Source of the DNA: Verrucomicrobiaceae bacterium UBA2429 | GTDB lineage: Bacteria > Verrucomicrobiota > Verrucomicrobiia > Verrucomicrobiales > Verrucomicrobiaceae | Assembly (NCBI GenBank): GCA_002343505.1 | Contig: DDQZ01000015.1 | Location: 1 to 21,501 of the forward strand | Length of the DNA stretch: 21,501 nt | Reading direction: 5' to 3' | Shown here: positions 6,599 through 15,337 of the stretch, piece by piece | How positions within the stretch are numbered: the first letter of the stretch is position 1 | How the letters are laid out: each line of letters starts with the position of its first letter | Made by a program: the position numbers and the translations under genes | Notes under the pieces: model-generated | Databases searched by the model: none | What the model saw: the letters and a program-made list of their open reading frames with translations, nothing else | What the model was told of the DNA's origin: nothing

Positions 6599-9412
6599 TC
6601 AGTGATTGAAATAAAACTCCTTGGAGTTCATGAGCGCCCAGAAAACGTCCTCAAGGGCCTGCTGACGCTGGTCGGGCGCGGCGGCGAGGGTCTGCTGGAT
6701 GGGTTGCCATTCCTTGTCGAGGGGCAGGCGGCCGAAGACGCGGAAGTAGAGGTCCTCAATGATCTCGCGGTCGGTCTTTTTGGCTTCGATCAGCTTGGCG
6801 ACGACCCTGCCCTGACGGATGCGGTCGTTGACGGCGTCGCCATTCATGAGGTGGAGCGCCTGCGAAAGGGTGGGTTCCATTTTGACCTCGCATGAGCATA
6901 CGGACTCGCGCTTGGCGCGGCCGAAGGTGGTGAGGAAGTAGTTGCTGACGGCGCCGTCGGCAATCTGCACGGCGCGCGCGCCGAGGGGCAGGCCCTGGAA
7001 TTTGTTCGGCGTGTCGGTGATCTGGGAGATGGCGTCGAGCAGGACCTCGGCGCGGACGCGGCGGACCTGGGCGTGGGAGAAGTTTTTGCTGTCGGAGGCG
7101 TTGGTCTCGTTGACCTTGGTGCTGCGCTGGTAGGTCATGGAGGTGCAGATGTCCTTCACCAGCTTGCGCATGTCGTATTTGGAGGTGACGAGATTTTCCG
7201 CGAGGGCGGCGAGCAGCTCGGGATTGGACGGCGGATTGGAAACACGCACGTCATCCACGGGGTCCACGATGCCGAGGCCGAAAAAGTGCGCCCAGGTGAT
7301 GTTGGCGATGTTGCGCGCGAAGTAGGGGTTCTTCGGCGAGGCGAGCCATTCGGCGAGCACGCGGCGGCGGTCCTCGCCCGGCTTGATCTCGGGGGTGTCG
7401 CCGCCGAGGAACTTGGGCTTCATCACCGCCTGGGTGAGGAAGTGGCGGGACTCGCCGGAGCTGCTGTTGAAGATGATGACCTCCTGGGGATCGTCGGTGT
7501 TCTTGCGGCCGATCTGGCTGAAGAAGGCCTTGAAACCGTAGTAGTCATCCATGGTCCAGCGGTCGAAGGGATGGTTGTGGCACTGGGCGCACTGGATGCG
7601 CATCCCCATGAAGACCTGGGCGACGTTTTCGGTGAGCTTGAGCTGGTCGAGCTCGGTCTGGTAGAAGTTCACGGGCGGGTTCGAGACGGTGCCTCCCGTG
7701 GCGGAGAGCAGCTCGATGACGATCTCGTCAAGCGGCACGTTTTTGCCGATGCGGTCGGACAGCCAGTTGTGGTAAAGCAGCGCGTTTTTGTAGAAGGGCG
7801 GGCGGTTGTTGTTGCCGGGGATGTTCGAGCGGATTTGCAGCAGCTCGGCCCACTTCATGACCCAAAGCTCGGTGAACTCCTTGCGCTGGAGCAGGCCGTC
7901 AATGAGGGCCTCCCGCTTCTTCGGATTGGCGTCGGCGAGGAAGGCGCGCACATCGTCCGGCTTTGGATAAAGGCCGACGACGTCAATGTAGGCGCGGCGG
8001 ACGAACTCCTCGTCGGTGCAGATGCCGGAGGGCAGGATGCGCAGCTTGTGGAGGTTCTCATTGACCAGGGTGTCAATGTAGTTGGTCTCGGCGACTTTCG
8101 GGCGCTCGTATTCGAGCTTGGCGGGGATGACCAGCACCTGGGCGGTGACGCTGTAAACGTCGAAGCGCGCGAGCATGAAGGCCGCGCCGCGCTCGCCGGA
8201 GGTGATCAGCCCGTCCTTGGTGATGCTGGCGACGGGGTCGTTATTGGACATGAAAAGCGCGAGCTGGGTCACATCGCGGTCCGTGCCGTCGGAGTAGGTG
8301 GCGCGGACGGTCATCTGCTGGGTGTTGCCCGTGCCTTCGAGGACGATGGCTTTCGGGTAAACCTCAATGCCGGTGACTTTGGCGATCTCCTTGGGATCCT
8401 GGGGCGCGCCGTTGCTGATCCATTCGAGGATGGTCTGGTTGTACTGGGACTCCGGGGTATAGCACTGGTTGCCCGAGTGCGGCACGGATCCGACGGCTTT
8501 CTCCACAAGGGTGGACTCCTCGGGGATGGCGAGGTTGATGCGGCGGCCGACCATTTCACGCGTGAGGCGGGTGTAGTCGCCGGCGGGGTCCATGCCGAAC
8601 AGGCTGAGGCGGAAGCCGTCCTTGCCGCGGGCGGCGCCATGGCAGCCGCCCTGGTTGCAGCCGCCGCGCAGGAAGACGGGCATGACGTCCAGGTGGAAGG
8701 AGACGGTGCGGTCCTGTTGTCCGCCCTTGATCTCGACGGGCGCTTTGGCGGTCAAGCCGCCTACGCTGGCGGTGAGTTCGGCGGCGCCGGTGTCGGCGAG
8801 TGGTTTGATCACGTCGCCATCCAGGGAGACGAGCTTGGGATCGGAAACGCTCAAGTTCGAAAAGCGGGTGACATCGCGCGTGGTGGCGTCGGCGAAGGTG
8901 GCCATGACGACGACCTGATGATGGTCGCGCCTGGTTTCGAGGGCGAATTTTTCGGGAAAAATCTCCAGCTTCTTGATGGAGGCCAGACGGGCGTTGAGAT
9001 CGGCCCCGGCTTTGAGTTCCTCGGCGGATTTATGCCGCATGACGATGCCCTGGGGCCACTGGGCTCCCTGGGCGATCCAGGCTTTGACCAGCTCAATGTC
9101 CGCCGCGGGGAGGGGGCCTCCCTTGGGCGGCATGATGTCGTCATGATCGCCAGGGAGGCTCATGCGCTTGACCAGCTCGCTCTCATCCGGCTTGCCGGAC
9201 ACGATGGCCGGGCCGGTGTCGCCGCCTTTGAGCAGGGCCTCGGCGGTGTGCATGAGGAGGTCGCCCTTCACCTTGCCGGGGTTGTGGCACTCGAGGCATT
9301 TGCTTTCGAAAATGGCCTGCACTTTGGCAAAGTCCGCCGGATTGGCCGCGGCGATGACGGGCGCGAACAGCGCGGCGGCTCCGAGCAGCTTGAGAGGGTG
9401 GGCACGAGTCAT
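6599..9412 (-). CDS. PSCyt1-DUF1549-DUF1553 multiheme cytochrome protein
   Basis: The product is 937 residues from the ATG at 9412, chosen because it opens a clean signal peptide (MTRAHPLKLLGAAALFAPVI). The frame stays open further upstream, but only as low-complexity arginine/proline sequence. A PSCyt1 heme site is CLECH (C39, C42, H43) with M94 in DIMPPKGG. Ig-like domains follow at about 145-230 and 345-430. Between them is CNQGGCHG (C252, C257, H258), a CX4CH arrangement seen in this family. DUF1549 covers about 440-640 and includes CAQCHNHPFDRW (C608, C611, H612). DUF1553 runs from about 680 to the end. Such proteins are secreted and common in Planctomycetes and Verrucomicrobia; their biochemical role is not established. 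It follows the PPC-protein gene by 58 bp, suggesting co-transcription. The fragment at 1031-1528 is a paralogue. Confidence 0.92.
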   Translation of the reverse strand: MTRAHPLKLLGAAALFAPVIAAANPADFAKVQAIFESKCLECHNPGKVKGDLLMHTAEALLKGGDTGPAIVSGKPDESELVKRMSLPGDHDDIMPPKGGPLPAADIELVKAWIAQGAQWPQGIVMRHKSAEELKAGADLNARLASIKKLEIFPEKFALETRRDHHQVVVMATFADATTRDVTRFSNLSVSDPKLVSLDGDVIKPLADTGAAELTASVGGLTAKAPVEIKGGQQDRTVSFHLDVMPVFLRGGCNQGGCHGAARGKDGFRLSLFGMDPAGDYTRLTREMVGRRINLAIPEESTLVEKAVGSVPHSGNQCYTPESQYNQTILEWISNGAPQDPKEIAKVTGIEVYPKAIVLEGTGNTQQMTVRATYSDGTDRDVTQLALFMSNNDPVASITKDGLITSGERGAAFMLARFDVYSVTAQVLVIPAKLEYERPKVAETNYIDTLVNENLHKLRILPSGICTDEEFVRRAYIDVVGLYPKPDDVRAFLADANPKKREALIDGLLQRKEFTELWVMKWAELLQIRSNIPGNNNRPPFYKNALLYHNWLSDRIGKNVPLDEIVIELLSATGGTVSNPPVNFYQTELDQLKLTENVAQVFMGMRIQCAQCHNHPFDRWTMDDYYGFKAFFSQIGRKNTDDPQEVIIFNSSSGESRHFLTQAVMKPKFLGGDTPEIKPGEDRRRVLAEWLASPKNPYFARNIANITWAHFFGLGIVDPVDDVRVSNPPSNPELLAALAENLVTSKYDMRKLVKDICTSMTYQRSTKVNETNASDSKNFSHAQVRRVRAEVLLDAISQITDTPNKFQGLPLGARAVQIADGAVSNYFLTTFGRAKRESVCSCEVKMEPTLSQALHLMNGDAVNDRIRQGRVVAKLIEAKKTDREIIEDLYFRVFGRLPLDKEWQPIQQTLAAAPDQRQQALEDVFWALMNSKEFYFNH

Positions 9413-9470
9413 AGTGGGGGGCTTTGTGGGAAGGTACCTACGTTGGCGGCGGGGAATTTTCACAATCGGA

Positions 9471-11906
9471 TCATTTGCCGGCGGCTTCCTGGCGGAGCTG
9501 CTCAAGGCGGGAAAGGGGCTTGGGCGCTGGAGGGGCGGCAGGGGCGGCCTCCTTGGGCTTGGCCTCGGCGACGACGGGCTGGGCGGGCGGCGGCGGCGCC
9601 TTGCGCGGGGCGTCAATGCGGAGGGTGGAGCCGAGGGCGATGCGATGGGTGGTGGTGCCGCCGGGGACGGGAACATCCACTTTCACAAAAAGGTTGGCCT
9701 GCTTGCCGACGGGGGACTTGTCGTGGGTCTTGACCTTGAACATCACTTCCTTGGTGTCCTTGGTGATTTTGGCGGACTCGATCGGGATGGTGTCAGGCAC
9801 GCCAAGCACGCTGGCTTCCGCCTCGCCCTCAAAGGGCTGCAAATGCTCGATCTTGGCGACCATGACCGCCTCCTGTCCCTGCTCGACGGCGACGAGGGGA
9901 ATGGCGGGGGCGCTCACGAAGGCGGGGGCGGTGGTCACCTCGCAGAAGGGGGAGGCGTTGTAGATGCGGCCGTTTCCGGCATCCGCCTCGCCCATGACGA
10001 CAAAGTTCCATTTGCCGGCGGGGGCGTTGGCATTGGCGTCGAGTTGGAAGTGGCACTCGTTGCCGCCCTCGGGGATGGTCTGCTCGCCGAGGGAGCTGAC
10101 GCCAGCGGGTTTCCAGGTCATGAAGACACGGATGGGCTTGGTGAAGCCTTCTTTGCGCTTGGCGGTGACTTTAAGGCTGAGAATGCCGTTGTTGACGAGG
10201 GGCACGGCGGGTTTTTCGATTTCCAGGGAGAACGGCGCCTCCTCGACGACGGCCACGGGTAGCTTGTCGTGGATTTCGGTGAGGTAAATGACATTGCCGT
10301 TGCGCACGACATCGAAGTCCTGGCGCATGCGTCCGACGGTTGTGTTGCCGGGATCGGCGGACTTGAGGGTGACTGGCACGACAGCGTGGCCGAACGGAGC
10401 GTCGGGCGCGGCCTCAAACAAGAGAGGAATGCTGGAATAATCCTTGGGCAGGCTGGTGGTGAGCAGCTTCACACCCTGCGGCAGGCCGGGGGCGTCGAAG
10501 TTGAAATCTCCGCTGACATTGCTGCGGGATATGTTTTCCAGCAGCACCATGCGCCCGCCGCGCGGGATGGCGAGGAACTGGCGGTAATGCGAGTCGTTGA
10601 CAGTGTAATTGGGGGAGGAGAAGGCGAGCACCGGCTCGGAATTGATCAGCTCGATGCGATAGACATAATTCGGGCCGCCGCGTCCGAGATGGTCGGTGAC
10701 GCGGACGAAATAGTCGCCGTCCTCGGGCACATTGACTTTGACCTTGCTGTCCAGGCGGCGGCGGCCGCCTCCGTCGTCGTTGTTGGCCACATTGCCGCCC
10801 TTGGCATTGAGGACGTTGACGACGGAGTCGAGGGGGGAGCCGAGGCTCTGGGCGAAGGTCTCGACCTCCAACTGCTGGCCTTTTTTGAGCGTCAGCTTGA
10901 AGAAATCCACATCACCCGGCTCCTCGATGATGCCGTTGAGGGCGACGGACTGGGTCTTGGCGTCCGAGACGCTGGCCTTGGCGAGTTCGTTGTTCGGCTC
11001 GGCCTCGAGGACGTTGTCGAAGTTGACGAGGCGGAAGATGTTGCCGGAGGGAGCGGGCTCCTGGGTGGTGGAGAAAAGGGTGAAACCCGGCACCTCGGTT
11101 TCCGGCAGCTTCACCTCCTCCTCAAATGCCGAGGAGGGCTCGATGAAGCGGACCTTCAGACTGGAGCCGATCTTGCCGCCGGCGGGATAGACCACGTCAG
11201 GCCGGCGGAAACTGCCGACATGCACCCGGTAGTAATAGTTGCCGCCGCCGCGATAGGAGGAGTCGCGCACCATCACATAATAGTCGCCGTCGTATTCGGC
11301 GACGAACGAGCAGTATCCATCCTGGCGGAAAAGGATGGTGTCGTCGGAGTAGGCTTTCTCGAAACGGTCCTTGTCAATGATGGCGACGTAAGGGTCGAAG
11401 ATGGTGTAACCAAGGCGGATGCCCTCCACCTCAAGGCTGATGCGCTGGCCTTTTTTGGCGGTGAGCTTGAAGTAATCCACGTCCTCGTTGGGGATGACTC
11501 CTTCGAGCGTCTGGTTGAAGCCGGCGGCCTGCGCGGTGTCAAACTCGCTGTTCGGCTCCTTTTCCTCGGCGATGGGGAAGGGGCCGACAAAGAACTGCCT
11601 GCCATGCGAAAGACCCGACTTGGTGCGCACTCGGATGAGGTGGTTGCCGAGGCTGGTTTCGGGAGCCACGGTGATCGTCACCTCCACCCTGTTGGCCTCC
11701 ACCTTGTCCACGCTTTTCTGGGCGAACCCCGGCGAGTAAAAGACCAGGCTTTCAAAATCGGCCAGGCGGCTGCCGGTGATGACGAGCTTCTGCTCCGAGC
11801 CGCGCTGCGCGCCGCGCGGCGTGGTGCTGGTAAAGTCAGGATAGGCCGCCAGCCCCTGCAAGGTGGCGAGCAGAAGAACCGCTGGGATGAGGATGGGCTT
11901 GGACAT
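9471..11906 (-). CDS. Secreted protein with two PPC domains
   Basis: The product is 811 residues from the ATG at 11906, which begins a signal peptide (MSKPILIPAVLLLATLQGLA). Upstream in-frame codons add a non-signal stretch and were rejected. An Ig/TIG-like region at about 25-110 precedes two bacterial pre-peptidase C-terminal (PPC) domains at roughly 115-230 and 300-420. Both show the family pattern: EKEPNSEFDTAQ...DVDYFKLTAKKGQ, and EAEPNNELAKA...GDVDFFKLTLKKGQ. Further beta-rich segments follow, then a proline/alanine-rich tail ending LSRLEQLRQEAAGK. PPC domains are non-catalytic extracellular binding modules, and no protease domain is visible. It lies between the DUF1501 and DUF1549/DUF1553 genes and probably works with them as a binding or scaffold component. 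Confidence 0.88.
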   Translation of the reverse strand: MSKPILIPAVLLLATLQGLAAYPDFTSTTPRGAQRGSEQKLVITGSRLADFESLVFYSPGFAQKSVDKVEANRVEVTITVAPETSLGNHLIRVRTKSGLSHGRQFFVGPFPIAEEKEPNSEFDTAQAAGFNQTLEGVIPNEDVDYFKLTAKKGQRISLEVEGIRLGYTIFDPYVAIIDKDRFEKAYSDDTILFRQDGYCSFVAEYDGDYYVMVRDSSYRGGGNYYYRVHVGSFRRPDVVYPAGGKIGSSLKVRFIEPSSAFEEEVKLPETEVPGFTLFSTTQEPAPSGNIFRLVNFDNVLEAEPNNELAKASVSDAKTQSVALNGIIEEPGDVDFFKLTLKKGQQLEVETFAQSLGSPLDSVVNVLNAKGGNVANNDDGGGRRRLDSKVKVNVPEDGDYFVRVTDHLGRGGPNYVYRIELINSEPVLAFSSPNYTVNDSHYRQFLAIPRGGRMVLLENISRSNVSGDFNFDAPGLPQGVKLLTTSLPKDYSSIPLLFEAAPDAPFGHAVVPVTLKSADPGNTTVGRMRQDFDVVRNGNVIYLTEIHDKLPVAVVEEAPFSLEIEKPAVPLVNNGILSLKVTAKRKEGFTKPIRVFMTWKPAGVSSLGEQTIPEGGNECHFQLDANANAPAGKWNFVVMGEADAGNGRIYNASPFCEVTTAPAFVSAPAIPLVAVEQGQEAVMVAKIEHLQPFEGEAEASVLGVPDTIPIESAKITKDTKEVMFKVKTHDKSPVGKQANLFVKVDVPVPGGTTTHRIALGSTLRIDAPRKAPPPPAQPVVAEAKPKEAAPAAPPAPKPLSRLEQLRQEAAGK

Positions 11907-11993
11907 GGGAGTTTGTTTCGATTCTTGAGTAACTACGGAGTTCATGCGGCTGCATGTTGCAGCGAATATGCGGCGCATGACCGCAAATGGAGA

Positions 11994-12018
11994 GGGCGGT
12001 GTGGCACGCACACCGCCC
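11994..12018 (-). terminator. Strong hairpin between the DUF1501 and PPC genes
   Basis: GGGCGGTGTG (11994-12003) and CACACCGCCC (12009-12018) form a perfect 10-bp GC-rich stem with a five-base loop. It lies 26 bases past the DUF1501 stop and 88 bases before the PPC start on the minus strand. No long T-run follows, so it could be a partial terminator or an mRNA-stabilising element that sets different levels for the two genes. Confidence 0.55.
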
Positions 12019-12044
12019 CGGTTGATGGCTTCAAAACAGGCGGG

Positions 12045-13379
12045 TCAGGCGATGACCTCGCTGAGGATTCGGCCGCCGTTGACGATGTCAATGGGGCGGG
12101 TGCCGTCGGCCATGATGCGCTTCTCGCCATTGATGCCGAGCAGGCGGTACATGGTCTTGGCGAGGTCTTCGGGGCCGACGGCGTCGCGGTCGGGCTCGGC
12201 TCCGAGGGGGTCGGAGGCGCCGTGAATGTAGCCTTCCTTGACACCGCCGCCGGCCATGGCCACGGAGAAGACACGCGGCCAGTGGTCGCGGCCGTTGGTG
12301 CCGTTGATCTTCGGTGTGCGGCCGAACTCGGAGCTGACAAGAACGAGGGTCTTTTTCAGCATGCCGCGCTCGTCGAGGTCGCGGATGAGGCGGGCGAAGG
12401 CCTGGTCAAAGTTCGGAGCCTGGCCGTCAAAGGAGCCTTTGATGTTGGAGTGGTGGTCCCAGGAGCCGTAATTGACGGAAACCATGCGCACGCCGGCTTC
12501 GACAAGGCGGCGGGCCAGGAGGAAGCGCTGGCCGGCGGTGTTGCGTCCGTATTCGTCACGCAGTTTGTCGGTCTCCTTGTTCAGGTCGAACGCCTCGCGC
12601 GCCTGGGTGCTGCTGATGAGGCCGTAGGCGGCCTGGTAGAAGCTGTCCATGGCGGTGATGGCGTCGGACTTCTCGACGGTGCGGAAGTGCTCGTCCACGA
12701 TGTTGAGCAGGGAGCGGCGGCGGTCGAAACGCTTGTCGTCAATGTCCTTGGGCGAGAGCAGGTCGCGCACGGCGAAATTGCGGTCGGCTGGGTCGCTGCC
12801 GAGGGCGAAGGGGCCGTAGGCGCTGCTCATGTAACCGGTGCCCTGGTCGGGCGCGAACATGTTGGGCACGGCGACGTAGGGCGGCAGGTTGTTCCTCGAA
12901 CCCTGCTCGTGGGCGATGATGGAGCCGAAGCTGGGGAACTTGATGGCCGGGCTGGGGCGGTAGCCGGTGAACATGTTGTGGGTGCCGCGCTCGTGGGCGG
13001 CCTCGCCATGAGTCATGCTGCGGATGACCGTCAGCTTGTTCATGATTTTGGCGATGTTCTGGAATTTCTCGCCGACATATTCGCCGGGGACGGAGGTCTT
13101 GATGGGCGTGTAGGGGCCGCGATAGTCCGGGGAGGCGAACGGTTTCGGATCCCAGGATTCGTGCTGGGCCATGCCGCCGGGAAGGTAGATGTGAATGATG
13201 GAGTCCGCGATGGGCTTGAAGGTCTCCACTTCGGGCATGACCTGGGCGGCCTGGAGACGGAGCATTTCAGGCAGGGTGAGGCCGAGGCCGCCAAGCAGGC
13301 CGACGTACATGAAGTCGCGCCGGCTGGCGCCGATGCGGAGGTCAATGTGGTTGCCTTGGCAGTTGGGGTGCATTTTCAT
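12045..13379 (-). CDS. DUF1501 family protein, Tat-exported
   Basis: The product is 444 residues. A twin-arginine signal is visible near the start (ASRRDFMYVGLLGG, R20-R21). The body shows the DUF1501 pattern: IHIYLPGGMAQHESWDPKP, TVIRSMTHGEAAHERGTHNM, VNYGSWDHHSN and SSEFGRTPKINGTNGRDHWP. The family belongs to the alkaline phosphatase/sulfatase-like fold and commonly neighbours DUF1549/DUF1553 cytochromes; its reaction is unknown. A second ATG two codons in (MHPNCQG) is an alternative start, and neither has a clear Shine-Dalgarno sequence. It heads the minus-strand cluster, 138 bp before the PPC gene, with a strong hairpin in that gap. Tat export implies folding, perhaps with metal, before secretion. 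Confidence 0.92.
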   Translation of the reverse strand: MKMHPNCQGNHIDLRIGASRRDFMYVGLLGGLGLTLPEMLRLQAAQVMPEVETFKPIADSIIHIYLPGGMAQHESWDPKPFASPDYRGPYTPIKTSVPGEYVGEKFQNIAKIMNKLTVIRSMTHGEAAHERGTHNMFTGYRPSPAIKFPSFGSIIAHEQGSRNNLPPYVAVPNMFAPDQGTGYMSSAYGPFALGSDPADRNFAVRDLLSPKDIDDKRFDRRRSLLNIVDEHFRTVEKSDAITAMDSFYQAAYGLISSTQAREAFDLNKETDKLRDEYGRNTAGQRFLLARRLVEAGVRMVSVNYGSWDHHSNIKGSFDGQAPNFDQAFARLIRDLDERGMLKKTLVLVSSEFGRTPKINGTNGRDHWPRVFSVAMAGGGVKEGYIHGASDPLGAEPDRDAVGPEDLAKTMYRLLGINGEKRIMADGTRPIDIVNGGRILSEVIA

Positions 13380-13445
13380 GGGAGTGAGGGGGTATGTTTT
13401 TTCGGCGGGGATTTACGGCTGCCGTTCAGCCTTCTTGCAGTTTTG

Positions 13446-13484
13446 AAAAAAATTCTTCCGTGGCTGGTTTCACAAGCCTGGCGG
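13446..13484 (-). terminator. Candidate intrinsic terminator of the 121-aa gene
   Basis: On the minus strand an interrupted stem (CCG and GGCT pairing with AGCC and CGG, 13458-13484) overlaps the stop codon. It is followed after about five bases by a run of seven Ts (13452-13446). This would separate the small membrane-protein gene from the DUF1501 gene. The stem is short and mismatched. Confidence 0.4.
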
Positions 13485-13835
13485 TTGTGACAGGGCGTCG
13501 AAACCCGGGGGGCCGCCGGACTGAGCGCGCTTGAAGGACTCCATGATGTCGGGTTCCAGGTTGCCTTCAGAGGCAGGGAGCAGGTGCGGGATGGCGGATT
13601 TGGGCGAGGATTTGGAGGCGCGGAGTTCCACTGTGGAGCCGGAATTGGATGCAGGTTTCATGCCATGATTGAGCACCGCCAGCAGGACCGCGCCCAGGAT
13701 GAGGGCGGCCAGCCAGAGCAGTTTCCGCCTCATTCCGGCCACTTCCGGGTCTTTCCGCATCAGCACCAGAGGCTCGCGCGCCAGCCTGTCCGGCTCGCCC
13801 CTCCCGCCATGCGGATTGTTCGTGGACTGTGTCAT
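13470..13835 (-). CDS. Small single-pass membrane protein, unknown function
   Basis: The product is 121 residues from the ATG at 13835 (MTQSTNNPHGGRGEPDRLAR). A start at 13892 would add 19 residues and overlap the deacetylase stop region, so the shorter form is preferred. A GAG about nine bases upstream is a weak ribosome-binding site. One transmembrane segment follows a basic stretch (RRKLLWLAALILGAVLLAVL, about 35-55). It predicts a cytoplasmic N-terminus and a mostly disordered exported tail rich in S, P and G, ending GFDALSQPPGL. No family was recognised. It lies 53 bp after the polysaccharide deacetylase on the same strand and may be co-transcribed with it. Confidence 0.6.
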   Translation of the reverse strand: MTQSTNNPHGGRGEPDRLAREPLVLMRKDPEVAGMRRKLLWLAALILGAVLLAVLNHGMKPASNSGSTVELRASKSSPKSAIPHLLPASEGNLEPDIMESFKRAQSGGPPGFDALSQPPGL

Positions 13836-13888
13836 TGTGATCTCGGAAACATACCCGGCCTGGGCGGGAAATCTTGCCGGGAGTTGGA

Positions 13889-15196
13889 TCACATGCGCGG
13901 CGCGTATTCGGTGGCGAGGTCCACTTTGAAGCGCCAGGTCAGGACTTCATCGGGCTGGTCGGCAGCTTTTTTGAAACTGAGGGTCACGGCGCAATCCTCC
14001 CGGCGCAGGCGGACGGGAATCTGGTAGCTCACGGTCATGGACCCGGTGTCATAAACCGCCGGCACCATGCCAAGACCGGCCACACGCAGGCGGACGGACT
14101 CGGGCACCACGGTTCCGACTCCCGCCAGCCGCGCCCGGATGAGGGGCAGGCGCTCCTTGATGACGGCCTCAGGCTCGGGAGACAATTCCACGAGTTTTTT
14201 CCCCTCCGCGTCCCGCATGTCGGCGGCCAGGAAATGGCTGGAGGACACATCGCCGCGCCCGCGAAAGCTGGTGGCGAGCTTGAAGTTGGTGTTGCTGTCA
14301 CCGTGGATGATGAAGCGGCCCATTTTGGACAGGGGCGTGTCCCAGACGACTTTTTGCGAGTTGACCGTGACGAGCGCCTCGTAGCCGACCTGGAGGCCGG
14401 TCTCCGCGATGGCGTCGTCGAAAATGCCGAACGGATAGGCGTGCGTGCGGCAGGGCACGCCGAGTGCGGCCTCAATGAACTCCCTGGACTCTTTCAACTC
14501 GGCGAGCACCCACTCCTGATGCTGCTCCTCGGTGCGGCCCTTTTTGCGCGCGCGCAGGCTCTCGTGGGAGACGCTGTGGCTGCCCACCTCGCAGCCGTGC
14601 TCCATCATCTCCTTGATCTGCGCCCAGGTCATGCTGCGGCCGCCGGCGTTCACATACTTTTTGTAAAGGTAGATGGTGAAGGGAAAGCCGTGCTCCTTGA
14701 GGATGGGGAAAGCGTGCTCGTAAACGCCCTGCCAGCCGTCATCCATGGTGATGACGAAGGCCTCCTCCGGGATGTTTTTCTCCCCGCGCCTCCAGGCCAG
14801 CACATCACTCAGCGGGATGACCGGGATGCCTGAGTCCTTGATGGCCTTCATCTGCTCGCGGAATTTGTCCATGGCGATGATCATGGGGCTGCCGCCGCGC
14901 TCGCGGAAGTCGTGGTAGCCGAGGATGGAGACGACCGAGGATTTGTTCAGTTCGAACGGGACGGCCTTCGGCACCGCGTCGTCCTGCGTGGCGGTGGCGA
15001 ATGCCGCGCCGTCCTGGAGCCGCTGCTCCAAGGCCAGCTCCTCGGGCGTGAGCACGGGCTCGGCGGGCTTGGGCGGAGGCGGCTCCTCAATGAGACCCGC
15101 AGCCCTGGCCAGGCGGTCGAGCTTGGCTTCGACGCGCTTGCAGGAGGGCGGAGCGCAGGCCAGCAGTGCGAGCATGAGGTAGGTCCAACGGTGCAT
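13889..15196 (-). CDS. Polysaccharide deacetylase (NodB-like), probable lipoprotein
   Basis: The product is 435 residues from the ATG at 15196. GAGAAG lies just upstream as a weak ribosome-binding site, and the start opens a lipoprotein-type signal (MHRWTYLMLALLAC, C14). The NodB motifs are all present: ILGYHDF near 91-97, the metal/base aspartates in TMDDGW (D152, D153), HSVSH (H207, H211) and RTHAYPFG (250-257). These enzymes remove N- or O-acetyl groups from cell-surface polysaccharides using a divalent metal. The C-terminal 130 residues or so look beta-rich and lack a recognised motif. Lipid anchoring would place it on a membrane facing the periplasm or surface. The frame is open further upstream, but that region is the antisense of the neighbouring dehydrogenase. 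Confidence 0.88.
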   Translation of the reverse strand: MHRWTYLMLALLACAPPSCKRVEAKLDRLARAAGLIEEPPPPKPAEPVLTPEELALEQRLQDGAAFATATQDDAVPKAVPFELNKSSVVSILGYHDFRERGGSPMIIAMDKFREQMKAIKDSGIPVIPLSDVLAWRRGEKNIPEEAFVITMDDGWQGVYEHAFPILKEHGFPFTIYLYKKYVNAGGRSMTWAQIKEMMEHGCEVGSHSVSHESLRARKKGRTEEQHQEWVLAELKESREFIEAALGVPCRTHAYPFGIFDDAIAETGLQVGYEALVTVNSQKVVWDTPLSKMGRFIIHGDSNTNFKLATSFRGRGDVSSSHFLAADMRDAEGKKLVELSPEPEAVIKERLPLIRARLAGVGTVVPESVRLRVAGLGMVPAVYDTGSMTVSYQIPVRLRREDCAVTLSFKKAADQPDEVLTWRFKVDLATEYAPRM

Positions 15197-15337
15197 GGGC
15201 TTCTCATAAAGCCATGCCCCGCAAAAGCAAGCCGCCAGCCCCCTTCCCGGGCGGCAGCGGCGGAGCGGACCGCTTTCCAGGCTTGCCCTTTGGCCGCGAA
15301 TCTCCAAACTGCGCGTCCCAACCCTTCCACACACCTC

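Noticed and set aside
9413..9676. N-terminal extension of the DUF1549/DUF1553 protein
   Set aside because: It overlaps the preceding gene, is almost all P, R and S, and would bury the signal peptide.
7073..9733. Long plus-strand frame opposite the DUF1549/DUF1553 gene
   Set aside because: It is antisense to a gene with clear motifs, is dominated by G, V, D and L from complementary GC-rich codons, and shows no family motif.
11907..12011. N-terminal extension of the PPC-domain protein
   Set aside because: The extension precedes a good signal peptide and covers the intergenic hairpin region.
10269..13490. Very long plus-strand open frame, over 1000 residues
   Set aside because: It crosses the antisense of two well-supported genes and their intergenic gap; openness reflects third-position GC bias.
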